Of a stretch of 64,000 nucleotides of DNA, positions 24,014-33,900 are shown in pieces (position 1 is the stretch's first letter; each line of letters opens with the position of its first letter). The position numbers and the translations under genes are program-made. The notes below the pieces were generated by a model. It did no database searches and was not told where the DNA came from. It saw only the letters and a program-made list of their open reading frames with translations. Source of the stretch: Candidatus Rokuibacteriota bacterium (GTDB lineage: Bacteria; Methylomirabilota; Methylomirabilia; Rokubacteriales; CSP1-6); assembly GCA_030647435.1 (NCBI GenBank), contig JAUSJX010000155.1:1-64000 (forward strand), given 5' to 3'.

Positions 24014-24958
24014 ATGGCTGCCGTCAGAGCCGACGAGATTCTGGTTCCGCGCGGGCGGCCGCGCGGAACCGCGCGCCTGAGCGTGTGGCTCGATCGAGAG
24101 CGGATCCTGGGGCCGGTGTTCGTGACACCGGCCCTGCTCCTGCTGCTGCTCCTGGTCGCCTATCCATTCGTGATGGCGGTGTATTTCTCCCTCTCCAACG
24201 CCTTCATCGGCCGGCCGAGCGAGTTCATCGGCATCAGGAACTTCGTGCAGCTGTGGGACAGCGACGCCTTCCGCCAGACTTTCCAGAATGCCTTCGTGTT
24301 CACCGGCATCGCGGTCGTCTTCAAGGTCGTGCTGGGCATCGTCCTGGCGCTCCTGCTCAACGAGCAGCTCTGGTTCAAGCGGATGATCCGCGGCGCGGTG
24401 CTCCTGCCCTGGGTCATCCCGACCGCGCTGTCGACGCTGGGCTGGTGGTGGATGTTCAACTCGCTCTACAGTGTGGTCAACTGGACCGGCATCGCGCTGG
24501 GGGTCATGGACCCGCCGGGGCCCAACTGGCTCGGCCAGAGGTACTACGCCATGGCCGCGGTGATCACGGTCAACATCTGGCGCGGCCTGCCCTTCTTCGC
24601 CCTCTGCATCCTGGCCGCGCTCGTGGCCATCCCGAAGGAGCTCTACGAGGCGGCCGAGGCCGACGGTGCCGGCGCCAACTCCCGCTTCTGGCACATCACA
24701 CTGCCCTTGCTCAAGCCGGTGCTCGCCGTCGTCGTGCTCTTCTCCACCATCTTCACCTTCAGCGACTTCAACATCGTCTACGTACTGACCCGCGGCGGGC
24801 CCATCAACTCAACCCACCTTTTCGCGACGCTCTCGCGCGTGCTGGGGATCGACACCGGGCGCATCGGCGAAGGCGCGGCGGTCTCGCTGTACCTCTTCCC
24901 GCTGCTGGTGTTCGTCGTCTGGGCGCAGCTGCGGTTCGTGCGGAAGCAGGCCTACTGA
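24014..24958 (+). CDS. ABC transporter permease (MalF/UgpA type)
   Basis: The product is 314 residues with six membrane helices, an N-terminal cytoplasmic arm of about 35 residues and the EAA loop that contacts the ATPase (ELYEAAEADGAGANSRFWHI). It starts 83 bases after the binding protein and overlaps the second permease by one base (TGATG). Confidence 0.93.
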   Translation: MAAVRADEILVPRGRPRGTARLSVWLDRERILGPVFVTPALLLLLLLVAYPFVMAVYFSLSNAFIGRPSEFIGIRNFVQLWDSDAFRQTFQNAFVFTGIAVVFKVVLGIVLALLLNEQLWFKRMIRGAVLLPWVIPTALSTLGWWWMFNSLYSVVNWTGIALGVMDPPGPNWLGQRYYAMAAVITVNIWRGLPFFALCILAALVAIPKELYEAAEADGAGANSRFWHITLPLLKPVLAVVVLFSTIFTFSDFNIVYVLTRGGPINSTHLFATLSRVLGIDTGRIGEGAAVSLYLFPLLVFVVWAQLRFVRKQAY

Positions 24959-25803
24959 TGGCGGTGGCGAAGCGCCCTCTGCTCCGGAAGACGATGCGGC
25001 ATCTGGCGCTCCTGCCCTTCCTCGTGTTCGCGCTGTTCCCCTTCTACCACATGGCTCTGACCTCGCTGAAGCAGGACAAGGAGCTCTACGACCGGCACGC
25101 GGTGCCGCTCATCATCCGCCAGGCGCCGACCCTCGAGCACTACAGCAAGCTGATCTGGGAGACCGAGTTTCTCACCTGGACCAAGAACAGCCTGCTCGTG
25201 ACCGCGCTTGCCACGACCGCGTCCGTGGCCATCGGGACCGTCGCGGCCTATGCGCTGGCCCGGCTCAAGTTCTTCGGCGTGAGCACCTTTGGCACGGGCA
25301 TCTTCGTGACCTACCTCGTGCCCACGACGCTCCTGTTCCTGCCGCTGGCGCAGGTCGTGAACTGGCTCGGGCTGGGCGATTCGAAGTGGGCGCTCGTGCT
25401 GACGTACCCGACGTTCCTCGTGCCGTTCTGCACCTGGCTCCTCATGGGCTACTTCCGCACCGTCCCGAAGGAGGTCGAGGAATGCGCCATGGTCGACGGG
25501 GCCACGCGCATCCAGGCGCTTTGGCGCATCGTGCTGCCCATCGCCGTCCCGGGACTCGTCTGCGCGGTGCTCTTCGCCTTCACCCTGTCGTGGAATGAGT
25601 TCATCTACGCGCTGACCTTCACCTCCTCGTCAGACCAGATCACCGCCAGCGTGGGGGTCACGAGCGAGCTGATCCGGGGAGACATCTACTTCTGGGGCGA
25701 GCTGATGGCGGGCGCCATCCTGGGCTCCGTGCCCATCGTCATCCTCTACGTCTTCTTCCTCGACTACTACGTCTCCGGCCTCACGGCCGGGGCCATCAAG
25801 TAG
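24958..25803 (+). CDS. ABC transporter permease (MalG/UgpE type)
   Basis: The product is 281 residues with six membrane helices and the EAA loop EVEECAMVDGATRIQALWRI. The ATG at 24958 overlaps the preceding stop. The operon ends here without an ATP-binding subunit: the sequence after 25803 is a graveyard of gene fragments, so the ATPase is either shared with another system or was lost in the rearrangement. Confidence 0.93.
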   Translation: MAVAKRPLLRKTMRHLALLPFLVFALFPFYHMALTSLKQDKELYDRHAVPLIIRQAPTLEHYSKLIWETEFLTWTKNSLLVTALATTASVAIGTVAAYALARLKFFGVSTFGTGIFVTYLVPTTLLFLPLAQVVNWLGLGDSKWALVLTYPTFLVPFCTWLLMGYFRTVPKEVEECAMVDGATRIQALWRIVLPIAVPGLVCAVLFAFTLSWNEFIYALTFTSSSDQITASVGVTSELIRGDIYFWGELMAGAILGSVPIVILYVFFLDYYVSGLTAGAIK

Positions 25804-25827
25804 CCGCCTCCGCATTAGCCCGCATCT

Positions 25828-25923
25828 GACGAGCCACGCCTGGTCGCGCTCTACGACCGCCTCTCGCGCCACACGGCGTACCAGCGCTTCTCCACGGTGA
25901 GGCGGCGCCTGCCGCCCGACTAG
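25828..25923 (+). pseudogene. Remnant of a GNAT acetyltransferase
   Basis: A 31-codon stretch ending in a stop reads LVALYDRLSRHTAYQRF and RRRLPPD, which matches the N-terminal part of GNAT domains fused to acyl-CoA synthetases. No start codon or remaining acetyl-CoA-binding region follows. It marks the beginning of the degraded zone between the sugar transporter and the truncated TRAP genes. Confidence 0.5.
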
Positions 25924-25994
25924 CTCCATTACTGCGCGTAAGTAGCATAAAGCCTGTTCTCGGACGCGGCGGCCCTGGGGGCCGTGTCACAGCC

Positions 25995-26372
25995 TGGCAC
26001 GACGGGACCACGCACTTCCTCTTCGAGCCGGTGGAGTTTCTCGAGAAGCTCGCGGCCTTGACGCCGCGACCTGAGATCAATCTGGCGCTCTATCACGGCG
26101 TGCTGGCACCACACACGCGCGCTGGCGGCCCGAGGTCGTCGCCCATCACCGCGCGGAGAGTGGCGCAGCGACAGATCCGGGAGCCGTATCGGGAAACCTC
26201 GGGCCAGGGCGCGGGAGCGCACCCAGGCCCGCTACTGGACGTGGGCCTTGCTGGATGCGCCGGCCGGATGCAGCTGATCGCCACGATCGACGACCCGGCC
26301 GTGATTCAGCGGATCCTTGCCCATCTCGGGCTGCCCGGTGCGCGCAGGATCCCCGGCCCCCGTTGCCCCTGA
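25995..26372 (+). pseudogene. Degraded IS91-type transposase remnant
   Basis: The sequence reads WHDGTTHFLFEPVEFLEKL, then INLALYHGVLAPHTR, which is the conserved C-terminal region of IS91/IS801-family (Y2) transposases. After a scrambled stretch it resumes with MQLIATIDDPAVIQRILAHL, the usual last segment. A piece RYWTWALL appears in another frame between them. The N-terminal catalytic domain and the CPRC zinc motif are missing, so the element is dead. It probably took part in the local rearrangements. Confidence 0.7.
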
Positions 26373-26634
26373 CCGCGGCAGGAGCCGAGCAGCCGACACT
26401 TCCCGGCGTGACGGTCTAGGCGGTGTCGGGGGTCCGGGCAGCCGCGGACGTCTGCCCTGCCGGTGCCTGATGGTCCCCTGGACGGCTCCCACCCTGTGAT
26501 TCAAGACCCCGATTTGATCTCGGATCCCCGCTCTGGCAGGATCGGCGCGAGGTGGGAGCGGGTTTATCCGCGCTGTGACAAGGCAGACTCCGGGGGAAGA
26601 CCCTCGGGCGCGGCGGGCCCTGACTGAGAACGGG

Positions 26635-26832
26635 TTTTATGTTATCTACGCTCAGGCCGACGGGTGGACCCGGAGCCAGCCGATCATGATGCAGGTCGGG
26701 GAGTGCGCGGGCGCGGCGGCGGCGGGCGCCGCCCTGGACGGCGTGGTGCCGCGCCGCGTGGACATGAAGAAGGTTCACGACGCGCTGAGGCGCGGTGGCG
26801 CCCATTTCCTGTTGCCGGTTGGCGGAGGGTAG
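26635..26832 (+). pseudogene. C-terminal remnant of an FAD-dependent oxidoreductase
   Basis: An open stretch ending at 26832 reads QPIMMQVGECAGAAAAGAAL followed by GVVPRRVDMKKVHDALRR. This resembles the end of FAD-dependent oxidoreductases, where a GQAAGTAAALA-like helix is followed by a short helix pair. The rest of the gene is absent. About 200 bases before it (26373-26574) hold no gene; they include a short stretch (near 26496-26514) resembling the 22-bp inverted repeat found at 36738-36839. Confidence 0.4.
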
Positions 26833-26950
26833 TCAAGGCGAGCGGCGGCGGAGCATAGTGGGCGGCGTGTCCGGTGGGACCAAACCGCCCGCAACGGGTC
26901 ATCGTGTACGCGCTGCGCTCCACGAGAAGTCAACGGCAGAGGGAGAGACC

Positions 26951-27682
26951 ATGAACAAGATCATTGCGGTACTGGCGGCGGCCGCAGCAGTGTGGATGAT
27001 CCCGGGAATGACTCGGGCGGAGACGTTTCGGTTGATCATCGGCGCGGGGCACCCGGTCCCTGCGGCGTCCTGGGTTGCTCCGATGCAGACCTTTCTCCAG
27101 GTCGAGGTCAAGAAGCGAGTCGAGCAGAAGACCGGGCACAAGATCGAATGGGTCGAAGCCTACGGCGGCTCAGTCGCCAAGCTGGGCGAGGTCCTGGAAG
27201 CCGTGGAGAACGGCCTCATGGACATCGGCGACGTGCACGTGCCCTTCGAGCCATCGAAGCTGCTGGCCTACAACTTCGGATATTTCGTTCCCTTTGGCAC
27301 CGAGAACGTGGTGCTGGCGGGAAAGGCAGCCCGTAAGGTCTTCGATACCTTTCCCCAGCTTCCGGCAAACCTGGAGAACAAGTTCAACCAAGTCTACATC
27401 GCGACGGGTGCGGTCACCAACTACAACCTGGTGACGACCTTCCCCTGGACCAAGGTCGAACAGTTGAGGGGCCGCAAGATCGCGGCAGCGGGACCGAATA
27501 TTCCCTGGCTGCAGGCGGTGAAGGCGGTGCCCGTCCAGTCCAACTTGAACGAAGCCTACACCTCCCTCCAGACCGGGGTCTATGACGGGTGGATCATGAT
27601 CCCGGACGCCACCTATTCCTTCAAGCTCCACGAGGTGGCTAGCAATTACACGATCACCAGCTTTGGCGCGATCCCCAACTGA
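26951..27682 (+). pseudogene. Truncated TRAP transporter solute-binding protein (DctP type)
   Basis: A good start (GGGAGAG before ATG 26951), a signal peptide (IAVLAAAAAVWMIPGMTRA) and a DctP-like body (HPVPAASWVAPMQTFLQVEV, VEQLRGRKIAAAGPNIPWL, AYTSLQTGVYDGWIM) are intact up to SFGAIPN. There a stop appears at residue 244, about 80-100 residues earlier than normal. The next bases encode the end of a DctM permease in another frame. The simplest reading is one deletion that removed the end of dctP, all of dctQ and most of dctM. It might also be an assembly collapse. Confidence 0.75.
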
Positions 27683-27905
27683 CCCGCTCTGGTTTGCGAT
27701 CGTGTCCATCGTAGCGATCGAGATCGGTCTCCTGACCCCTCCATTCGGCATGGTGGTCTTCGCCATGAGATCGGCCATCGGAGAGGAGGTGCAAGTCGAG
27801 GAGATCTTCGCGGGCGCCGTCCCGTTCATCCTGATGCTGGGTGTGGCTCTCGCCATCATCATCGCCTTCCCCAGATTGAGCACCTGGCTCCCCTCGCTGA
27901 TGTAG
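27681..27905 (+). pseudogene. C-terminal remnant of a TRAP large permease (DctM)
   Basis: Beginning at DPLWFAIVSIVAIEIGLLTP and continuing PPFGMVVFAMRSAI, this is the last membrane hairpin region of a DctM protein, which ends at 27905. It has no start of its own and joins directly to the truncated dctP at about 27675-27685. An intact DctM is encoded 1.7 kb downstream but is not identical, so this is not a simple duplication of that gene. Confidence 0.7.
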
Positions 27906-28023
27906 GGACGTATTCAAGCTGACCTTCAGCGAGTGACGCCGGCGTCCTCCGCCAGCCCGTCCGTGACACCCTTGTCGAACCGTGTCTCGAGCTCGTCCAT
28001 CGCGATTGCGCCGGGGCGTCGTG

Positions 28024-28053
28024 TTGACACATTTTCCGAGCCCGTGCTATACG
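28024..28053 (+). promoter_or_regulatory. Putative sigma70 promoter of the intact TRAP operon
   Basis: TTGACA (28024-28029), 18-base spacer, TATACG (28048-28053, 4/6). The predicted start near 28060 gives a leader of about 35 bases carrying AAGGAGAT (28081-28088) before the ATG at 28095. The spacer end GTGCTATA resembles the bactofilin promoter. Confidence 0.6.
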
Positions 28054-28094
28054 TGTCGCACCTCCCCAACCTTTCCAATCAAGGAGATACCTTT

Positions 28095-29114
28095 ATGAAG
28101 CGCCTCCTCCTCGTGATCCTCGCGCTCGCGTGCGTCGTGGTCTCTGCGGCGGCCCCGGCGGCAGCCCAGTACAAAGCCGAGTTCAAGAACAGCCTGGTGG
28201 TGGGGCCTGCCGGGCCATGGGGCGAGGCGGCGATCAAGTTCGCCGATCTGCTCAAGGAGCGGACCCAGGGGCGGATCAACGTGAAGAACTACTTCGCCGG
28301 CCAGCTCTTCGCCGGCAAGCAGACCAACGAGTTCCTGCTCCTCAACCAGGGCGTGGCCGACTTCGCCCTGGGCTCGACGATCAACTGGTCGCCCCAGGTC
28401 AAGGAGCTCAACCTCTTCGCCATGCCCTTCATGTATCCCTCCTACAAGTCGCTCGACGCCGTGGAGAACGGTGGGCCGGGGCAGCATTTGTGGAAGCTCA
28501 TCGAGGCCAAGGGCGTGATTCCGCTGGCCTGGGGCGAGAACGGCTTCCGCGAGATCACCAATTCCAAGCGGCCCGTGCGCAAGCCCGAAGACCTCGAAGG
28601 CTTGAAGGTGCGGGTCGTCGGCTCTCCGATCTTCATCGACACCTTCCGCGCGCTGGGCGCCAACCCGGTGAACATGAACTGGGGCGAGGCCCTGACCGCG
28701 TTCCAGACGGGCACGGTGGACGGGCAGGAGAACCCGGTGGTGTCGGTCATCCAGCCCTACAAGCTCTGGACCGTGCACAAGAACATCACGCTCTGGCGCT
28801 ACGCCATCGACCCGCTGATCCTGGGCGTGTCGAAGATCACCTGGGACAGCCTCAGCCCCGCCGATCGCGAGATCGTGAAGAAGACGGCGGTGGAAGTGAT
28901 GGTGGCGCAGAAGGCCGGCGCGCGCGCCGGGCTCGACGGCTCGCTCGAGGCTGTCGAGATGCTGAAGAAGAACGGCATGGAGGTGGTGATGCTCTCGCCG
29001 GCCGAGGTGGCCCCCTTCAAAGCCAAGACCAAGCCGGTCTATGACAAGTGGGTCCAGGAAGTCGGCGCCGACCTCGTCAAGTCGGCCGAGAGGATCATCG
29101 CGGAGACCAAGTAG
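28095..29114 (+). CDS. dctP: TRAP transporter solute-binding protein (DctP)
   Basis: The product is 339 residues, intact. The start at 28095 is fixed by a strong AAGGAG site and the signal peptide LLLVILALACVVVSAAAPAA. The DctP fold is shown by FADLLKERTQGRINVKNYF, EDLEGLKVRVVGSPIFIDTF (with the carboxylate-binding arginine region), ALGANPVNMNWGEALTAF and TGTVDGQENPV. The latter segments are typical for binding of C4-dicarboxylates or similar carboxylates. The stop overlaps the dctQ start. Confidence 0.95.
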   Translation: MKRLLLVILALACVVVSAAAPAAAQYKAEFKNSLVVGPAGPWGEAAIKFADLLKERTQGRINVKNYFAGQLFAGKQTNEFLLLNQGVADFALGSTINWSPQVKELNLFAMPFMYPSYKSLDAVENGGPGQHLWKLIEAKGVIPLAWGENGFREITNSKRPVRKPEDLEGLKVRVVGSPIFIDTFRALGANPVNMNWGEALTAFQTGTVDGQENPVVSVIQPYKLWTVHKNITLWRYAIDPLILGVSKITWDSLSPADREIVKKTAVEVMVAQKAGARAGLDGSLEAVEMLKKNGMEVVMLSPAEVAPFKAKTKPVYDKWVQEVGADLVKSAERIIAETK

Positions 29115-29575
29115 TGCGGCGCCTCGCCCACCACTTCGAGGAGGCCCTGGCCGGGGGCCTCCTCGTCGTGATGGCGGTGCTGGCCTTTCTCAACATCCTG
29201 GCCCGCTATCTCACGCGCTATTCCTTCGCCTTCACCGAGGAGATCGAAGTCGCCGCCCTGGTCTGGATCACCATGCTGGGTGCGGCCATCGCGTTCCGTG
29301 AAGCGCTCCATCTGGGCTTCGGCATCCTGCGCGACCAGCTTCCGCGGCCCATCCGGCGGGGGCTGGCGGCCCTGACCGGCGTGACGGCGGTCGCCACCAT
29401 GGCCATGCTCACCTGGGCGGGATGGTGGCAGATCCAGAGCCAGATCGCGCTCGGCACGACGTCGGAAGCCTTGGGCATCCCCGAGTGGATCTACACGGCG
29501 GCGCTGCCCGTCGGGGCGCTCCTCGTCATCATCCGGGTGCTGCAAGCGCTCCGGACGGAGATCGCCCGCGCCTGA
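29114..29575 (+). CDS. dctQ: TRAP transporter small permease (DctQ)
   Basis: The product is 153 residues with four membrane helices, starting at a GTG that overlaps the dctP stop (TAGTG). The conserved helix-2 region reads RYSFAFTEEIEVAALVWITM, followed by GAAIAFREALHLGF, the family hallmark. Its stop overlaps the dctM start by one base. Confidence 0.95.
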   Translation: MRRLAHHFEEALAGGLLVVMAVLAFLNILARYLTRYSFAFTEEIEVAALVWITMLGAAIAFREALHLGFGILRDQLPRPIRRGLAALTGVTAVATMAMLTWAGWWQIQSQIALGTTSEALGIPEWIYTAALPVGALLVIIRVLQALRTEIARA

Positions 29576-30864
29576 TGGACTGGCTCGGGGTCGTCTGGTT
29601 CTTCGGCCTCTTCATTCTCCTGCTGGCGATCGGCGCGCCCATCGCCGTGGGGCTCGGGGCGACCGGCGTGTTTCTGATCTGGAAGTTCAGCCTGGGCATG
29701 GCCGCCATCGGCCCGACCTTCTATTCGAACTTAGCCAAGTTCCAGCTCCTGGCCATCCCGTTCTTCATCATGGCGGGGCTCATCCTCGAGCGCGTGGGGA
29801 TTTCGGAGCGACTCGTCCGTCTTGCGAGCCTCCTCATCGGTCCGGTCCACGGCGGGCTGGCGTTGGTGGCCATCGTCTGCTGCGTGTTCTTCGCCGGCAT
29901 CTCGGGCTCGGGGCCGGCGGACACGGCGGCGCTGGGAACCATTCTGATCCCGGCCATGGCGGCGCGAGGGTACGCGAAACCCTTCGCCTCGGCGCTGGTC
30001 GCTTCCGGCGGCTCCATCGCCATCATCATTCCGCCCTCCATCGCCTTCATCATCTACGGCGTCATCACCAATACGTCCATCCCGGCGCTGTTCGCCGCGG
30101 GCGTCATCCCGGGCCTGGTCGTCGGCGCCTGCCTGGCGATACCGGCCTACGTGATCTCGCGCCGTCACGGCTGGCGGGGCGACCGCTACGGCACCCGCGC
30201 GGAGATCCTGCGCGCGCTGCGCGACTCCGTCTGGGGACTGCTGGCGCCCGTGATCATCCTGGGCGGCATCTACGGCGGCGTCTTCACCCCCACCGAGGCC
30301 GCGGTGGTGGCCGTCTTCTACGGGCTCTTCGTGGGCATCGTCGTCTACCGCTCGCTCAGTCTGGTATCGCTGTGGGGCATCATCCGGGACACGGTGGTGT
30401 CCTCGGCGGTGGTCATGCTGATCGTGGGCTTCGCGGGACTCTACGCCTGGGCCGGCTCCACCATGGGTGTCATCGACCAGATCACCCAGGCCCTGCTGGG
30501 GCTGTCGAAGACCCCCTGGGTCGTGCTCTGGACGATCAACCTCCTGGTGTTCCTGGCGGGCTACATCCTGGACGCCGTCTCGATCTACTACATCTTCGTG
30601 CCCATCATCATGCCGATCATGGCGGCCTTTGGCTGGAATCCCGTCTGGATCGGCGTGATGCTCACCGTGAATATCGCCATCGGCCAGGTGACGCCGCCCG
30701 TGGCGGTGAACCTCTACGTGGCCGCCAACATCGCCAAGCTGTCCTTCGACGAGATTTCCCGGGCCGTCTGGCCATTCGTGCTGGCTATGCTGCTCTCGTT
30801 GTTCATCGTTACCCAGTGGCCGGGCCTCTCGACGTTCCTCCCCGCGTTGTTCGGCCTCAAGTAG
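29575..30864 (+). CDS. dctM: TRAP transporter large permease (DctM)
   Basis: The product is 429 residues with about twelve membrane segments. Signature regions are KFQLLAIPFFIMAGLILER, FAGISGSGPADTAALGTIL, ASGGSIAIIIPPSIAFIIYG, GVFTPTEAAVVAVFYGL and GQVTPPVAVNLYVAANIA. It forms the sodium-driven channel of the tripartite importer with DctP and DctQ. After its stop, 123 bases without a gene separate it from the convergent P-type ATPase; a weak GTCCT-GAA-GGAC hairpin is the only structure there. Confidence 0.95.
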   Translation: MDWLGVVWFFGLFILLLAIGAPIAVGLGATGVFLIWKFSLGMAAIGPTFYSNLAKFQLLAIPFFIMAGLILERVGISERLVRLASLLIGPVHGGLALVAIVCCVFFAGISGSGPADTAALGTILIPAMAARGYAKPFASALVASGGSIAIIIPPSIAFIIYGVITNTSIPALFAAGVIPGLVVGACLAIPAYVISRRHGWRGDRYGTRAEILRALRDSVWGLLAPVIILGGIYGGVFTPTEAAVVAVFYGLFVGIVVYRSLSLVSLWGIIRDTVVSSAVVMLIVGFAGLYAWAGSTMGVIDQITQALLGLSKTPWVVLWTINLLVFLAGYILDAVSIYYIFVPIIMPIMAAFGWNPVWIGVMLTVNIAIGQVTPPVAVNLYVAANIAKLSFDEISRAVWPFVLAMLLSLFIVTQWPGLSTFLPALFGLK

Positions 30865-30987
30865 AAGAGAAGACCCTTTCGCTTTCGTCAACGGCGGGCA
30901 CGTCCTGAAGGACGGCGAGCACACCGGGTCATCCGCCTGTGGTGGGGGCCTGGCGCTCTCCGGCTGGGCGTCGGGGCGACGCTCGGT

Positions 30988-33900
30988 TCACGCCCCGTGC
31001 CTCTTTCGCACCAGCCACTTCCGTCCCTCCTCGAGTGTGAGCATGGCGGGCGGGAGGGCGAGCAGGACGGACCACTCGGCGAACGCGAGCGGCGCCAGGC
31101 CGAAGATGTCGCGAAGGGGAGGGACGAGCACGAGGGCGAGCAGGAGGGCCAGTTCGGCCGCGATCCCCAGCCAGACATGCGGATTGCTGAACAGACCGGC
31201 GCGGAAGACGGACTCGCGGTCCGTGCGGCAAGCGAAGATATTCCCCACCTGGGCGGCGACGATGGCTGCGAAGGTCATCGTGGTGGCGCGGCGGTAGAGC
31301 GGACCCGTGGCCGCCATGGGCAGGCCCGGTCGCCAGCCCGCCAGCCAGTACGTCCAGAAGAAGGCGGAGAGCGCCAGGGCCGCCTCGGCGGCGCCGAGGA
31401 AGGCGTAGGCGCGCAGGAGCCGGCGTCCCCCGAGCAGCCGCGCATCGCGAGGACGCGGCGGCCTGTCCATCACGTCCTTCTCTGGCGGCTCGGCGCCGAG
31501 CGCGAGGGCGGGGAGCAGATCGGTCCCGAGGTCCACGGCGAGGATCTGCATCACGGTGAGCGCCAGCGGGATGCGGAAGAACACGAGGGCGAGGAAGGGC
31601 ACCAGCTCGGGCACGTTCGACGCGAAGATGTAGGTCACGAACTTCCCCATGTTCGCGTAGATCGCCCGCCCCTGGCGCACCGCCGCCACGATGGAGGCGA
31701 AGTTGTCGTCGGTGATCACCATCACCGCCGCTTCCTTCGCGACCTCGCTGCCCCGCTTGCCCATGGCCACGCCGATGTCGGCGGCCTTGAGCGCGGGCGC
31801 ATCGTTGACGCCGTCCCCGGTGACCGCCACCACCTCGCCCGACGCGCGCAGCGCCGAGACGATCGCGAGCTTGTGGGCCGGCGAGGTGCGCGCGAAGAGG
31901 ACGCCCGGCTCGCCCAGGAGCTGCCGGAGCGCGTCCGGCGGCAGCCGGTCGAGCTCCTCTCCGCTGATCACCTTGTTGACGGGCAGGCCGATCTGCGCGG
32001 CGATGGCCTTGGCGGTCAACCCGTAGTCGCCGGTGATCATCATCACCCGGATCCCCGCCCGCCGGCAAAGCGCCACCGCGTCCTTCACCTCGGGTCGCGG
32101 CGGATCCCAGAGCGCGACCAGGCCGAGGAGGGTGAGCTGCCGCTCCACCGCCGAGGCCCCGGCGCCCACGAGACCATCGGCGAGGGGACGCCGGGCGACG
32201 GCGAGGATGCGCAGGCCCTCAGCGGCCAGCCGGTCATGATCCGCGAGGACGCTTCGGCGGACGTGGTCGCTCAGCGGCACCGTCCGGCCCTCCCAGCGGA
32301 TCGTGTCGCAGAGGGCCAGCGTCTCCTTCGGCGCTCCCTTGACATACGCGGTGGCGCCTCGGTCCGTCGCGCGCACGAGGGTCATCCGCTTGCGAAAGGA
32401 GTCGAACGGGTACGGGGCGAGGAGCTCATGGGCTTGCCTGAGCTTGTCGGGATCCACGCCGAGTCGAGCGCCGGCGGCCACCAGCGCCACTTCGGTAGGA
32501 TCGCCGCGCTCCGGCGTGGCCTGCGAGGCGAGCGCTGCCGCCTCGAAGAGCTCGCGGAGATCGGGCGCGCTCTCGCCATCCAGGGCATCGGTCGTGAGGG
32601 TGCGTCCCTCGATCCACACGCACCGGGCGGCCATGCGGTTCTGGGTGAGCGTGCCGGTCTTGTCCGTGCAGATGACCGTGATGGCCCCGAGAGTCTCCAC
32701 CGCCGAGAGCCGCTTCACGAGGCTCTTCTGGCGGACCATGCGCTGGACGCCGAGCGCCAGCGCGAGCGTGAGCGTCGGCAGCAAGCCCTCCGGGACATTG
32801 GCGACGATGACGCCGAGAGCGAAGAGGAATCCCTCCCCTATGGGGAGGACGCCCGTCGACACGCCGAGGGCGAAGAATCCTGTGCCGAGAGCGGCGGAGA
32901 GGAAGGAGACGAGCCGGGTGACCCGCGCCATCTCGCGCTGGAGCGGGCTCGGCGCCTCGGGCACCGACTGGGTGAGCTCGGCGATGACGCCGATCTCCGT
33001 CTGCATGCCGGTGGCGCGCACGACGAAGCGGCCAGCGCCGGCGACCACCGCGGTTCCCGCGAAGACCAGCTCCGGCCGCTCCCGGACAGGCACGCTGGCC
33101 CGGTTGTTTCCGACCGCCGGGAGCTTGAACACCGGATGCGACTCGCCGGTGAGCGCGCTCTGATCGACCCTCAGTCCCGCCGCCGAGAGGAGCTGGCCGT
33201 CGGCCGGCACCTGGTCACCCTCGCCGACCTCGACGACGTCGCCGGGCACGAGCTCGGCGGCGGCGAGGCGCAGCGCCTGACCCGAGCGGAGCGCGGTGAT
33301 CGCCGCGGGAAGCATTTCCTGTAGCGCTTCAACGGCTCGTTCGGCGCGGTATTCCTGCAAGAAACCGAAGACACCGTTGACGACGATCACGGCGAAGATT
33401 GCCCAGCCCAGCTCGGCCATTCCGGCCAGCACGGCGAAGACCCCGGCGACCCAGAGGAGCACGGCGAAGAAACTCCAGAACTGCTCGAGGAGGTGCATGA
33501 GGAGCGGCCGGCGCCGCAGGCGCTCGAGCCGATTCGGGCCGCATGCGAGGCGCCGCCTGGCGGCCTCGGCCGCGCTGAGCCCGGTAAGCCTCGAGCCGAG
33601 CAGGCTGAGCAGCTCGGCGGTGCCCAACGACACCTCGCCGGCAGAGCGCTCGGCGGGCGACAGCGCCTCGACCAGCGCCTCGCGTGTCGTGGCCGCGCGG
33701 GCGCGATCCGCGATCCCCGGCTCGGCCAGGCAAGCCATGAGCCGGCCGACCAGACGGAGGGCGCGGGCGCTGTCACCGACGGCCGCGATGAGGACCACGG
33801 CCGCTTCCACGGGCGGCAGGCCGGCCGTGAGCCGCGGTCGGTGGGCGAGGTTCACCCAGCGGAGCGTCACGCTCCCGGCATCGCGGGTGAGCGAGTGGAT

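Noticed and set aside
27663-27905. Separate small membrane gene starting at 27663
   Set aside because: The start lies inside the truncated dctP and the sequence matches the last part of DctM, so it is a remnant rather than a complete gene.
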